Below are positions 53,567 to 61,786 of a DNA stretch of 64,000 nucleotides, piece by piece. Each line of letters begins with the position of its first letter. Position 1 is the stretch's first letter. Position numbers and translations under genes: made by a program. The notes under the pieces are model-generated. The model had not been told where the DNA came from, did not search any database, and saw only the letters and a program-made list of their open reading frames with translations. Source of the stretch: JACCZZ01 sp044227805 (GTDB lineage Bacteria; Bacteroidota; Bacteroidia; Chitinophagales; UBA10324); NCBI GenBank assembly GCA_044227805.1, contig JBGAWA010000004.1, forward strand, positions 1 through 64,000, in the 5' to 3' direction.

Positions 53567-55141
53567 ATGCTGAAGATGCCTCACATTAATCTCAGAAAAT
53601 ATTTATTACTACCATTCCTGATTTTACCCATCATGGTACATGCACAAATTGACCGACCGGGTGCAACAATGATCACCGCCGAAGAAAAGGTGCAGCGTGA
53701 CCTCAATCACCGCGTCTTCTATGAAATATTCATCCGTTCATTCTGTGATTCAAATAACGATGGTATTGGTGACCTCAATGGAATCACTTCCAGGCTGGAT
53801 TACCTTGCACAGTTAGGCATCACCGGATTATGGCTGACACCATTCCACCCTTCCCCTTCTTATCATAAATATGATGTTTTGAATTACCGCGAGGTTGATT
53901 CCGTCTATGGAACGCTGGATGACTTCAGGAACCTGGTGGCAGAAGCGCACAAAAAAAATATACTGGTGCTGATGGATCTTGTAGCCAATCACACGGCTTA
54001 TGATCATCCGTGGTTCCAGGCGGCACTGAAAGACGATCCGGTGTACAAACAATATTACGTTTGGAAATCCGAATCGGATGGCGACGACAAAAACTGGCAT
54101 CAGCCACGGGGAATCAACGGCAACAATAGCGGTGAAAAATATTATGGTTTCTTTTCCAGCGTGATGCCTGATCTCAATTATGATAATCCTGCCGTGCAGC
54201 AAGCTATAACAGATATCGGCAAATGGTGGCTCAAAGAAACTGATGTTGATGGATTCAGGCTGGATGCCGCTCAATTTATTTATGGAGACACTGACACTCT
54301 TTCCAACAACAAGTGGTGGAAACAGTTTACCGATGCGTTAAAAAAAGAAAAGCCTGATGTGATTACCATCGGCGAAGTATGGAATGATAAGGAGATAGTG
54401 GCCACCTACATGCAATCACTGACCGGTGCTTTCAACTTCGAGCTATCCTGGGATTTGTTAAAAATGCTGCAGGAGGAAAAGAATCAGCAACTGATCGAAA
54501 AACTGTCAGCTACCAGAAACCTGTATGCCGGTTATAATCCATTCTATACCGATCCTATTTTTCTGAGTAATCATGATGTCAACCGCATCATCACCGATCT
54601 TAATAACAACACGGAAAAAGCGAAACTTGCGGCAGCTATCTACCTCACGTTGCCCGGAACACCTTTCATCTATTACGGAGAAGAACTGGGTATGCGTGGC
54701 CAAAAGCCGGATGAATGGATCCGCGAACCATTTCCATGGGACAAAGGACGAAAAGCAAAAGGACAAACAAGCTGGGAAAAACCCAGGTACAGCACTGCTA
54801 AAAATGTTGAGCCACTGGCGATGCAGCAAAAGAAACCGGGTAGCATTTTCCACGCATATACAAAACTGATTGCCACACGCCAAACTTTTCATGCACTCAC
54901 ATCACCGGAATTACAGTCCGTTTCGGGAGTGCCGGAAACTATGCTCGTGTATGAACGCGGCACCGGTCAAAACAAGATCCTGGTGATCCATAACCTGTCG
55001 GGAAACACTATAAAGTATAATAAAGCGGTGGAATATGATGCCCTTCAAAATGTAGTGTATCGCTCGTCGGATAAAATAGTGCTGTCCGGCGCCGTCCTCT
55101 CTTTGCCAGCCTACTCATCTGTCTTTCTAAGTACAAAATGA
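53567..55141 (+). CDS. GH13 alpha-glucosidase/alpha-amylase, exported
   Basis: A 524-residue alpha-amylase-family enzyme with a signal peptide (LRKYLLLPFLILPIMVHAQ). ATG 53567 is chosen; ATG 53576 is equally possible. Barrel motifs: RVFYEIFIRSFCDSNNDGIG, VLMDLVANHTAYDHPWF (region I), nucleophile Asp in DGFRLDAAQFIYGD, acid/base Glu in ITIGEVWNDKE and Asp in FLSNHDVNR. TPFIYYGEELGMRGQKPDE is typical of the oligo-1,6-glucosidase/maltase branch. No T9SS domain, so probably periplasmic, completing starch oligosaccharide breakdown begun by the T9SS amylases. Repeat copies flank it on both sides. Confidence 0.92.
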   Translation: MLKMPHINLRKYLLLPFLILPIMVHAQIDRPGATMITAEEKVQRDLNHRVFYEIFIRSFCDSNNDGIGDLNGITSRLDYLAQLGITGLWLTPFHPSPSYHKYDVLNYREVDSVYGTLDDFRNLVAEAHKKNILVLMDLVANHTAYDHPWFQAALKDDPVYKQYYVWKSESDGDDKNWHQPRGINGNNSGEKYYGFFSSVMPDLNYDNPAVQQAITDIGKWWLKETDVDGFRLDAAQFIYGDTDTLSNNKWWKQFTDALKKEKPDVITIGEVWNDKEIVATYMQSLTGAFNFELSWDLLKMLQEEKNQQLIEKLSATRNLYAGYNPFYTDPIFLSNHDVNRIITDLNNNTEKAKLAAAIYLTLPGTPFIYYGEELGMRGQKPDEWIREPFPWDKGRKAKGQTSWEKPRYSTAKNVEPLAMQQKKPGSIFHAYTKLIATRQTFHALTSPELQSVSGVPETMLVYERGTGQNKILVIHNLSGNTIKYNKAVEYDALQNVVYRSSDKIVLSGAVLSLPAYSSVFLSTK

Positions 55142-55203
55142 ATCCAAGCTTAGTAAGCAAAAATTGTAACGAGGTGATATTTTACGCTTGAACCCTGAAA
55201 TTT

Positions 55204-55360
55204 GAACCCGGATTTTTCAGTGGAAAAATCCCGCCAGGACCCGGCTTAGCCGTGCTAAGGGTTTGCTCATTCTTTTCAGAAAAGAAAATGCTTGAATAAC
55301 ACATCGCAGTGATACGTCGTGGTTAAACTCCATATTTTGTTGAATGCAAAGTGCAGGTTT
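55204..55360 (+). repeat. Diverged full-length copy of the dispersed palindromic repeat
   Basis: GAACCCGGATTTTTCAGTGG, AAAAATCCCG, TGCTAAGGGTTTGCTCA, AGAAAAGAAAATG, ACGTCGTGGTTAAAC and GTGCAGGTTTA occur in the same order and spacing as in the full copy at 57765. The 5' third is well kept and the 3' half is diverged. Confidence 0.75.
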
Positions 55361-55382
55361 AAAAATCCAGGATAAATTGCGC

Positions 55383-55390
55383 TAATTTCG
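55383..55390 (+). promoter_or_regulatory. Putative -7 element TAATTTCG before tRNA-Arg
   Basis: Fits TAnnTTYG and lies 47 bp before the tRNA. No properly spaced -33 box is seen. Confidence 0.3.
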
Positions 55391-55398
55391 CACTCATT

Positions 55399-55432
55399 GA
55401 ACCCGGATTTTTTCTGCGAATGAACCGGGCAA
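55399..55432 (+). repeat. Core fragment of the dispersed palindromic repeat
   Basis: GAACCCGGATTTTTTCTGCG followed by AATGAACCGGGC. It keeps only the core hairpin and ends 6 bp before the tRNA gene. Confidence 0.45.
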
Positions 55433-55437
55433 ATTAT

Positions 55438-55509
55438 GGCTCTTTAGTTCAACGGATAGAATGTGAGTTTCCGAAACTCAAGATACAGGTTCGATTCCTG
55501 TAGGAGCTA
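55438..55509 (+). tRNA. tRNA-Arg (anticodon CCG)
   Basis: A complete cloverleaf: acceptor stem GGCTCTT / AGGAGCT (two G-U pairs), D arm GTTC / GAAT, anticodon stem TGAGT / ACTCA with loop TTCCGAA (anticodon CCG at 55471-55473, reads CGG), a 4-nt variable loop, T arm ACAGG / CCTGT with loop TTCGATT and discriminator A. The 3' CCA is not encoded. It reads a rare arginine codon in a stretch dense with repeat copies. Confidence 0.9.
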
Positions 55510-55714
55510 CAAGGCTTGCAGACTGCGATTATTTACAGTTTTCCCTCTCTTCTTTTATGGTAGTATAAATACGTTAATTCCATATTTTATGGTTCAACCG
55601 GGATAGACTACTCAAACAGGCAGGAGGTTGGCTGATTAATTTCCGATGATCCGCAGCGACACCTCAAGGCTATGGCAGCCGGAACTTCCTTATTTTCCGG
55701 AATAGTCCTGCGCA

Positions 55715-56628
55715 TCAATTCCTCAATGATGCATTGCTGCGGATATAACTGATCGTCTGATCAAATCCGGCTTTATTAATGGGCGCGCTTCGGTAATGTT
55801 TGTATTTTTTCCGCATGCTTTCTGCCAGGTCAACATCTTCGGACGCGGACTTCATATCTTCAAAATATTCCTGGAAGTTTGTTATTAATTCCTGGCCGCC
55901 GATTCCGCCATGGCCGGGAACGACTGTTTTTACATCATACGCTCTCAACATATGATTCATGGCTGTGACGTAATCATCCACATTTGCCCCCACACTTTCC
56001 TCGAGATAAGGATGATAACCATTTAACACAATATCACCGGCAAATAGCGTTTTGCGGTCTCTCAGGTAAACGATGACATCATCAAATGTATGTGCCTGCC
56101 CTATATTTTCAATCGTTACGATTTCACCCCCCACATCCAAGTGCATCGTATCGATGAGCCAGCGGTTGGGCATATCCTCCCTTGCATTATTTTGAAGCCA
56201 GAACTGGTTTCCATAGTCGCCTGCCACGATTTCAGCATCCTCATAATAGTGATTGCCACCGGTATGATCCTTATGTATATGCGTGTTCACCACTACCATC
56301 CGTTTACCTTTGGCGCGATCCATCACCCAACGGTTAAACCTTTCTGCACCCTGCTTCATTTTTGTGTCAATAATCACCGATCACCGAATCACCGATGAGC
56401 ACACCACTGTTGCCGCCTTCGCCCGGCAGTATGTAAAAAGGTCAATTTTTCCACCTCAAGTCCGTAATCGGAACATCCCGGCAGGTAAATGCAAGCAACA
56501 ATGAGATTGATAATTACTAATGCAGAAAGCCGCCTCGTGACAGTATTGATTTCGGCAAAGGTATCAAAGGAGATGAATTTTGCGAAAGGCATCGCACGAA
56601 GCGGGTAACTGAACGCAGGCATTCTCAT
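55715..56628 (-). pseudogene. Metallo-beta-lactamase-fold hydrolase gene broken by two frameshifts
   Basis: The intact C-terminal part (from 56377) encodes an MBL-fold enzyme: VVNTHIHKDHTGGNHYY (the HxHxDH metal site), LFAGDIVLNGYHPYLEE and VVPGHGGIGGQELI. The N-terminal part lies in another frame from ATG 56628 and carries a lipoprotein-like signal (VIINLIVACIYLPGCSD) ending at EVEKLTF. A middle segment (YILPGEGGNSGVLIGDSV) is in the third frame. One lesion is a run of five A on the + strand (56435-56439); the second is a 7-bp tandem duplication of ATCACCG (56373-56386). Removing one A and one 7-mer restores a single reading frame. The substrate is unknown. Confidence 0.8.
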
Positions 56629-56729
56629 GCCCTAATCAAGCAGCGTGTTATTTTCATTCAACTCGTATTTAAGTTAAATGATGGCTGAAATTGATCGCCG
56701 CTCATATTTCTGTTTCTCAATTTCGTCGT

Positions 56730-56737
56730 TATCTTTG
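56730..56737 (+). promoter_or_regulatory. Putative -7 element TATCTTTG
   Basis: Exact TAnnTTTG match, with TTTC about 20 bp upstream. It is 21 bp before the ATG of the small frameshifted reading frame at 56759 and about 160 bp before the S51 peptidase gene. Confidence 0.4.
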
Positions 56738-56758
56738 TCCATCTGAAAAATTTTTCCC

Positions 56759-56840
56759 ATGCGAAAAAACTCTGGTTCTGCTTCTTTTTATTGTAGCCAT
56801 GACGGTTGCATTTTGTTATCTCAACTACAATCATAGCTAA
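56759..56840 (+). pseudogene. Possible tiny membrane peptide with a +1 frameshift
   Basis: The ATG at 56759 is followed by a run of six A (56764-56769). Skipping one A gives KTLVLLLFIVAMTVAFCYLN and then a stop at 56838-56840, a 26-residue peptide with one strong hydrophobic helix. As sequenced, the ATG frame gives a different, hydrophilic peptide with no clear meaning. The upstream TATCTTTG box supports transcription here. Speculative. Confidence 0.25.
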
Positions 56841-56897
56841 TTACCTTTTGTCGCTTCTTTTTTTGAATATACTTATCCCAAACAGGATGAAGTTGCT

Positions 56898-57623
56898 ATG
56901 ATGACACCTACTATAGTCGCTATTGGTGGAGGAAGCATGGCGGAAGGAGTAAACCTGTCCATCTATCGGGAAATCATCCGTTTATCAGGTAAGAAACATC
57001 CATCCGCACTCTTTATCCCAACTGCTTCGAGTGATGACCTCGTATATGCAGAAAATTTCCGGCAGGTATTCGGCAGGCAGCTTGGCTGTAAAACGGAATC
57101 TCTATTCCTGTTGAAAAAACCTCCTGCTAATAAGGATGTTAAAAATAAGATCGCACAGGCCGACATCATCTATGTGGGCGGCGGCAATACGCTGATGATG
57201 ATGAGGCGCTGGAGATTCCTGGGTATTGACAAATTGCTCATCAAGGCCTGCAACGAAGGAAAAGTGATGGCAGGAACAAGTGCAGGTGCCATTTGCTGGT
57301 TTCAATATGGCCATAGTGATTCAGAATTCTACTATCACCCGGAAGATTGGGAATGGATACGGGTGAAGTGCCTTGGAATTATTCCATTTACCGCTTGCCC
57401 GCATTGTTTAAAAGAGGGCCGGCTCGAACATTTTACCCGGATGATCAAAAAGAATGGTGGCACTGGTATAGCACTCGATGACGGTACTGCATTTGAAATG
57501 GTGGGAGGCAAATTCCGTATTCTTCGCTCCAGCAAAAACGCCCAGGCATTCAGACTTGACAGAATAAACGGACAAGTTATTACGGTGCCTTTTGAGGATA
57601 CTGCATCGTTCAGGCAAATGTAG
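56898..57623 (+). CDS. Peptidase S51 family (dipeptidase E/cyanophycinase-like) protein
   Basis: A 241-residue serine peptidase-like enzyme. TIVAIGGGSMAEG starts the fold, ADIIYVGGGNTLMMM is the family glycine-rich loop, and the nucleophile Ser128 is in the elbow MAGTSAGAICWF. ALDDGTAFEMVGGKFRILRS fits the C-terminal half. Such enzymes are cytosolic and cleave N-terminal Asp dipeptides (PepE) or related substrates; length favours the PepE-like group over true cyanophycinase. Two in-frame ATG codons (56898, 56901) are adjacent. Convergent with the DUF4468-like gene, with a repeat copy between them. Confidence 0.88.
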   Translation: MMTPTIVAIGGGSMAEGVNLSIYREIIRLSGKKHPSALFIPTASSDDLVYAENFRQVFGRQLGCKTESLFLLKKPPANKDVKNKIAQADIIYVGGGNTLMMMRRWRFLGIDKLLIKACNEGKVMAGTSAGAICWFQYGHSDSEFYYHPEDWEWIRVKCLGIIPFTACPHCLKEGRLEHFTRMIKKNGGTGIALDDGTAFEMVGGKFRILRSSKNAQAFRLDRINGQVITVPFEDTASFRQM

Positions 57624-58263
57624 ATTAAATCTGCATTTTGCAATTGAAAAGCAAAAAACCTTCGATCGTTGTTTGCCTTATTTTGCCCTGCGGAATGTAA
57701 TTATCAAATCCATTGGTCTGTATATGTCATTGAGCTGGTCGGGATTTTTTAATCGATGGCTTTTAACCCGGATTTATCAGTGGAATAATCCCGCTTCGCT
57801 GCGACTCAGAACTGCTAAGGGTTTGCTCAATTTGTCGAGAAAAGAAAATGTTTCACAAACCCTAAGCAGTTCTACGTCGGGGTTAAACCCGTTGCTGCTT
57901 TGAACTGCAAAATGTGGGTTTAAGTTGTTGGATTTCATATACAATAAAAATGCAATGTGCCAGTGCACTCTTTCTCTCCCCTCAATTGCTGGCCTGTAAA
58001 CCGCTGCGAGTTGGGGATCTTTTGCAATATGGAATTTTTTGCAGGTTAACAGGATTGCAAATCCTGATCTCCATTTAACCAGTTTAATTAATCCTGTTGA
58101 ACGAGGATTTACCACTACAGCAGCATTCGGCAATGTTCTATTGAATTCAGCTGTTTCTCATATGCTTGCACCAATGACTCATGATGAAAATAAGGCAGCG
58201 TGAACATTTATGTCAATCAACTGTGTAACAATCATAAATCACGAACAACTCCGCAGCCTGATT
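57624..58263. other. Long intergenic region between convergent genes
   Basis: 640 bp. It contains the best-preserved repeat copy (57765-57922). The rest holds a short palindrome AGGATTGCAAATCCT (58049-58063) and no gene that can be supported; open frames here run through the repeat and lack any motif. Confidence 0.5.
57765..57922 (+). repeat. Full-length copy of the dispersed palindromic repeat (reference copy)
   Basis: 158 bp. Core: AACCCGGATTTATCAGTGGA then ATAATCCCG. Next CTTCGCTGCGACTCAGAACT, the inner left arm AGAACTGCTAAGGGTTTG, a loop of about 28 nt, the right arm CAAACCCTAAGCAGTTCT, ACGTCGGGGTTAAACCCG and an end AATGTGGGTTT. Nearly identical to 19299-19457 on the opposite strand. No open reading frame or transposase is associated. 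Confidence 0.85.
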
Positions 58264-58887
58264 CTACCATTCATCCTTTTTCACTTTTCTGCTCGGTTCC
58301 TTCATCGACTCTTTCAGGTTATTGATCAATTCCCTGAAACTCTTGTCCGCTTCATTCAGGGTATTATAGTTATCCTCTATATTCGGATCATTTGCATTGA
58401 ATAGTTTTTCAATCGGCTCATAGCTGGCAGCTTTCAGGTTAACATCTTTGATTTCATATCGGTACCGGCCGTCCTTAAAACCCATCACCAACGAATACCT
58501 GACGATAGCGGCCTGTGCTTTTACGCCATTCTTCAGTGTACGGTAGACGGGGAACTGTGGCTTCATGATGAGGGAACCACCTGCCGAATCGGCTGTTTCG
58601 AGAAAACCTGCCGGATTTTTGAAATAAGCAGTCATCCATTTCTGCGACCGCCTGAAGAGCTCCATCTTATCAACGCCTTCCACGGGAATCACTTCCATGT
58701 AATATACCTGCTCATTTTCTTCATTACGGGGCAGGTCCGGCATCACTGGCTTTTCCTTCTGTGCATTAGCCCCGAAACCTGTAAGTAACAAACATATCCC
58801 CCAAAATATGCTTTTTACATTAGTAAAAATGTCCGCTTCCTGATTAAAATCCGGCAACTTGTTGCCGGCGAAATTTCTATTAGCCAT
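58264..58887 (-). CDS. DUF4468-like exported protein
   Basis: A 207-residue protein. The hydrophobic signal SIFWGICLLLTGFGANAQ starts only at about residue 26, so the listed ATG leaves an unusually long n-region; no better start codon is visible in frame. The mature part has YYMEVIPVEGVDKMELFRRS, KWMTAYFKNPAGFLETADSA, YSLVMGFKDGRYRYEIKDV and a charged C-terminal tail. The order of a beta strand, helix with a Trp and a KDGRYRYEI strand fits the DUF4468 (TBP-like fold) family of Bacteroidetes. Function is unknown. It is convergent with the S51 gene. Confidence 0.75.
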   Translation of the reverse strand: MANRNFAGNKLPDFNQEADIFTNVKSIFWGICLLLTGFGANAQKEKPVMPDLPRNEENEQVYYMEVIPVEGVDKMELFRRSQKWMTAYFKNPAGFLETADSAGGSLIMKPQFPVYRTLKNGVKAQAAIVRYSLVMGFKDGRYRYEIKDVNLKAASYEPIEKLFNANDPNIEDNYNTLNEADKSFRELINNLKESMKEPSRKVKKDEW

Positions 58888-59072
58888 GTACAGTGAGAAA
58901 GTTAAAATGCTGTTAAAAATGAAAAGGCGAAAAATACTAAAAATGATACCACGTTATGCACTTCCCGGTTGCTTTCTATACGGTAAAAACAGGATGGATT
59001 TTGAACAAATTCCTGTTCATAAAATCTTCACGAAATCATTGGATGGCGTGCGTTTTCATCATATTAAAACAG

Positions 59073-59080
59073 TACCTTCG
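59073..59080 (+). promoter_or_regulatory. Putative -7 element TACCTTCG before gyrB
   Basis: Fits TAnnTTYG, 36 bp before the GTG start of gyrB. No clear -33 box. Confidence 0.3.
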
Positions 59081-59116
59081 CGACATTAATTTTTCATAGT
59101 AATAATCCCCTGAAAA

Positions 59117-61093
59117 GTGATCACAGAAGACGTAAAAGACGAAGTAAAACCCAACAGGAAAAAGAGCGATTATACGGCCGATAATATACAGGTCCTGGAA
59201 GGCCTGGAAGCTGTTCGCAAGCGACCGGCCATGTACATTGGCGACATCAGTACCCGCGGACTCCACCACTTGGTGTATGAGGTGGTCGATAATTCCATTG
59301 ATGAAGCGCTGGCAGGATATTGCAAAAATATTGATGTATTTATCAACGAGGACAATTCCATTACGGTGACGGATGATGGCCGTGGCATTCCTACCGAAAT
59401 TATGAAAAAAGAAGGCCGTTCGGCACTTGAAGTTGTAATGACAGTATTGCATGCGGGCGGCAAATTCAATAAAGATACCTATAAGGTCTCCGGTGGATTG
59501 CATGGCGTTGGTGTTTCCTGCGTAAATGCGTTGTCAACACACCTGACGGTTGTGGTAAACCGCGATGGAAAAACTTTTACACAGGAATATGCATGTGGCA
59601 AACCACTCTATCCTGTTAAGCAAACAGGCAAAAGCGATTCAACCGGCACTTCCACCACTTTTCTTCCCGATCCTACTATTTTCAAGACCACTGAATTTAA
59701 ATATGATACGATTGAAGCCCGCTTGAAGGAGCTGAGTTTCCTGAATAAAGGCATTAAGCTTTCGCTTACCGACCGGCGGGAAAAAGATGAAAACGGCAAT
59801 CATCCAACAGAGGTTTTTCTGTCGAAAGGCGGCTTGAAGGAATTTGTGCAATACCTTGACGGCACACGGGTTCCCTTGATTCCAGATCCTATTGTGGTGG
59901 AAGGCGCCCGCGATCAGGTAATGGTGGAAATCGCCATGCAGTACAATACTGCCTACAATGAAAATGTCCACTCTTATGTAAACAACATTAATACGCTGGA
60001 AGGCGGCACCCATGTATCAGGGTTCAGAAGGGCTATCACCCGCGTCTTTAAAGCATATGCGGAAAAAAACAACCTCTTCAGCAAGATTGATTTTGAGATT
60101 ACCGGCGACGACTTCCGGGAAGGACTGACAGCCGTTATTTCAGTTAAGGTTCCTGAACCACAGTTTGAAGGTCAAACCAAAACCAAGCTCGGCAATTCCG
60201 AAGTGTTGGGCGTAGTGGACACCAGCGTGGGTGAAATGCTGACCAACTACCTGGAAGAACATCCGCGCGAAGCGAAAGTTATTATCAGCAAAGTGGTGCT
60301 CACCGCCACGGCCCGCAACGCGGCCCGCAAGGCACGCGAGCTGGTTCAGCGGAAAAACGGGCTGACAGGGTCAGGATTGCCCGGTAAACTGGCAGACTGC
60401 TCGGACAATGATCCTGAAGCTTGCGAACTCTACCTCGTGGAAGGAGATTCAGCCGGTGGCACAGCAAAGCAGGGACGTAACAGGCGGTTCCAGGCCATTC
60501 TTCCGCTGAGAGGTAAAATCCTGAATGTTGAAAAAGCCATGGAGCATAAGATCTACGACAACGAGGAGATCAAGAATATGTTTACTGCCATGGGTGTAAG
60601 CATCGGGACGATCGGAGATGACAAAGCACTTAACCTGGAAAAGCTCCGCTACCATAAGATTATCATTATGACGGATGCTGATGTTGACGGCAGCCACATC
60701 ACCACCCTTATCCTCACCTTCTTTTTCAGGTATATGAAGGCGATGATTGAAACTGGTAAAATATACATTGCCGCTCCACCCTTGTACCTTGTAAAAAAAG
60801 GTAAGGAGCAGCAATATTGCTGGGATGATGAAGACCGGAAAGCGGCAGTTACAAGAATCGGCGGGGGAAAAGATGACTCTGTGACGATTCAACGGTACAA
60901 AGGTCTTGGTGAGATGAATGCCGAGCAGTTATGGGAAACCACAATGAATCCGGATACCCGCACACTTTGGCAAGTGACCATTGAAAGCGCGGCAGAAGCG
61001 GATCATATCTTCTCTATGCTGATGGGTGACGATGTGCCACCACGCCGTGACTTTATTGAGAAACATGCAAAATACGCAAGGCTGGATATTTAA
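59117..61093 (+). CDS. gyrB: DNA gyrase subunit B
   Basis: ATPase subunit of the type II topoisomerase that introduces negative supercoils. The 658 residues match the Bacteroidetes short GyrB. GHKL ATPase motifs are VYEVVDNSIDEALAG, TVTDDGRGIP and GGLHGVGVSCVNALS. The transducer domain follows, and the TOPRIM domain has LVEGDSAGGTAKQGRNRRFQ and IIMTDADVDGSHITTL. The C-terminal YKGLGEMNAEQLWETTM is the final GyrB signature. The GTG start at 59117 (MITEDVKDEVKPNRKK) fits the family. ParE is an alternative but the length and the motif spacing favour GyrB. Confidence 0.96.
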   Translation: MITEDVKDEVKPNRKKSDYTADNIQVLEGLEAVRKRPAMYIGDISTRGLHHLVYEVVDNSIDEALAGYCKNIDVFINEDNSITVTDDGRGIPTEIMKKEGRSALEVVMTVLHAGGKFNKDTYKVSGGLHGVGVSCVNALSTHLTVVVNRDGKTFTQEYACGKPLYPVKQTGKSDSTGTSTTFLPDPTIFKTTEFKYDTIEARLKELSFLNKGIKLSLTDRREKDENGNHPTEVFLSKGGLKEFVQYLDGTRVPLIPDPIVVEGARDQVMVEIAMQYNTAYNENVHSYVNNINTLEGGTHVSGFRRAITRVFKAYAEKNNLFSKIDFEITGDDFREGLTAVISVKVPEPQFEGQTKTKLGNSEVLGVVDTSVGEMLTNYLEEHPREAKVIISKVVLTATARNAARKARELVQRKNGLTGSGLPGKLADCSDNDPEACELYLVEGDSAGGTAKQGRNRRFQAILPLRGKILNVEKAMEHKIYDNEEIKNMFTAMGVSIGTIGDDKALNLEKLRYHKIIIMTDADVDGSHITTLILTFFFRYMKAMIETGKIYIAAPPLYLVKKGKEQQYCWDDEDRKAAVTRIGGGKDDSVTIQRYKGLGEMNAEQLWETTMNPDTRTLWQVTIESAAEADHIFSMLMGDDVPPRRDFIEKHAKYARLDI

Positions 61094-61187
61094 TCCTGCC
61101 TCCTGATAACAAGCCTGGAGCATTAACTTAGGTAAAATCACGTTTTCTCCGGGCTTTATTAACTCTTTCAACAGTTAACCATTTATC

Positions 61188-61634
61188 ATGAGAAAATTAT
61201 TGGTAATTATAGTGTTGGTGGGTATAGTAAATTATGTCTCCGGACAGACCATCAATGCAAGCATGGTTCCGCAGGTGGTGAAAACCAAGATGCAGGAAAA
61301 ATACCCTGCGGCCAAAGGTGTTTACTGGAAACAGTCAGACGCCGGATTTATTGAAGCGAATTTCAGTAACGATGGAAGAAAGTGCAATGCCATTTTCCTG
61401 ACTACCGGCGGCTGGGTGAGTACGGATTGTGAAATACCAGCAGAAGAATTTCCGGCATTGGCAATCACCTATCTGTCAGATCCGGCCAATGCTGATAAAG
61501 TGACTAAGTATTATCAGTCAGATACCAAGGCCAAGGGCATGCAATATTCGGCAGATGTGAAGAAGGATGGAAAAGCGCTACAGTTTATTTTTGACGGTGA
61601 AGGCAACCTGATCATGAAAGGGCCTAAAAACTAA
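61188..61634 (+). CDS. PepSY-like (DUF2874-type) exported protein
   Basis: A 148-residue protein with a short signal peptide (KLLVIIVLVGIVNYVSGQ). The mature part holds one to two PepSY-like units: VKTKMQEKYPAAKGVYWKQS, FIEANFSNDGRKCNAIFLTT and GGWVSTDCEIPAEEFPALA, then YSADVKKDGKALQFIFDGEG. These small periplasmic proteins are abundant in Bacteroidetes and their role is unsettled. It lies 94 bp after gyrB. Confidence 0.85.
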   Translation: MRKLLVIIVLVGIVNYVSGQTINASMVPQVVKTKMQEKYPAAKGVYWKQSDAGFIEANFSNDGRKCNAIFLTTGGWVSTDCEIPAEEFPALAITYLSDPANADKVTKYYQSDTKAKGMQYSADVKKDGKALQFIFDGEGNLIMKGPKN

Positions 61635-61664
61635 TGCCGCATTTTGCAGTATGGAGAGCAGTGG

Positions 61665-61728
61665 CTTTAACCCCTTAGCAGTTATGCGTCGTTGCGACGC
61701 GGTATTTTCCATTGAAAAGTCCGGGGCA
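61665..61728 (-). repeat. Partial copy of the dispersed palindromic repeat
   Basis: On the minus strand the order is CCCCGGACTTTTCAATGGAA, then the CGTCGCAACGACGC stretch and TGCTAAGGGGTTAAA, which corresponds to the 5' third of the family. It sits between the convergent ends of the PepSY-like gene and the sugar transferase gene. Confidence 0.65.
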
Positions 61729-61786
61729 ATCGAAAGGTCATGGGAGTCTATTCGCCAACTTCAAGTGAAACAGGCTGATATTGAAC

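Noticed and set aside
55438..55509. Possibility that the tRNA marks an integrated element
   Set aside because: No integrase gene and no direct repeat of the tRNA 3' end was seen in the window.
57592..57903. 103-codon open frame spanning the repeat at 57765
   Set aside because: Most of it is the non-coding repeat sequence read through; there is no protein-like pattern.
58049..58063. Palindrome AGGATTGCAAATCCT in the long intergenic region
   Set aside because: Isolated, imperfect at the centre and not near any gene start.
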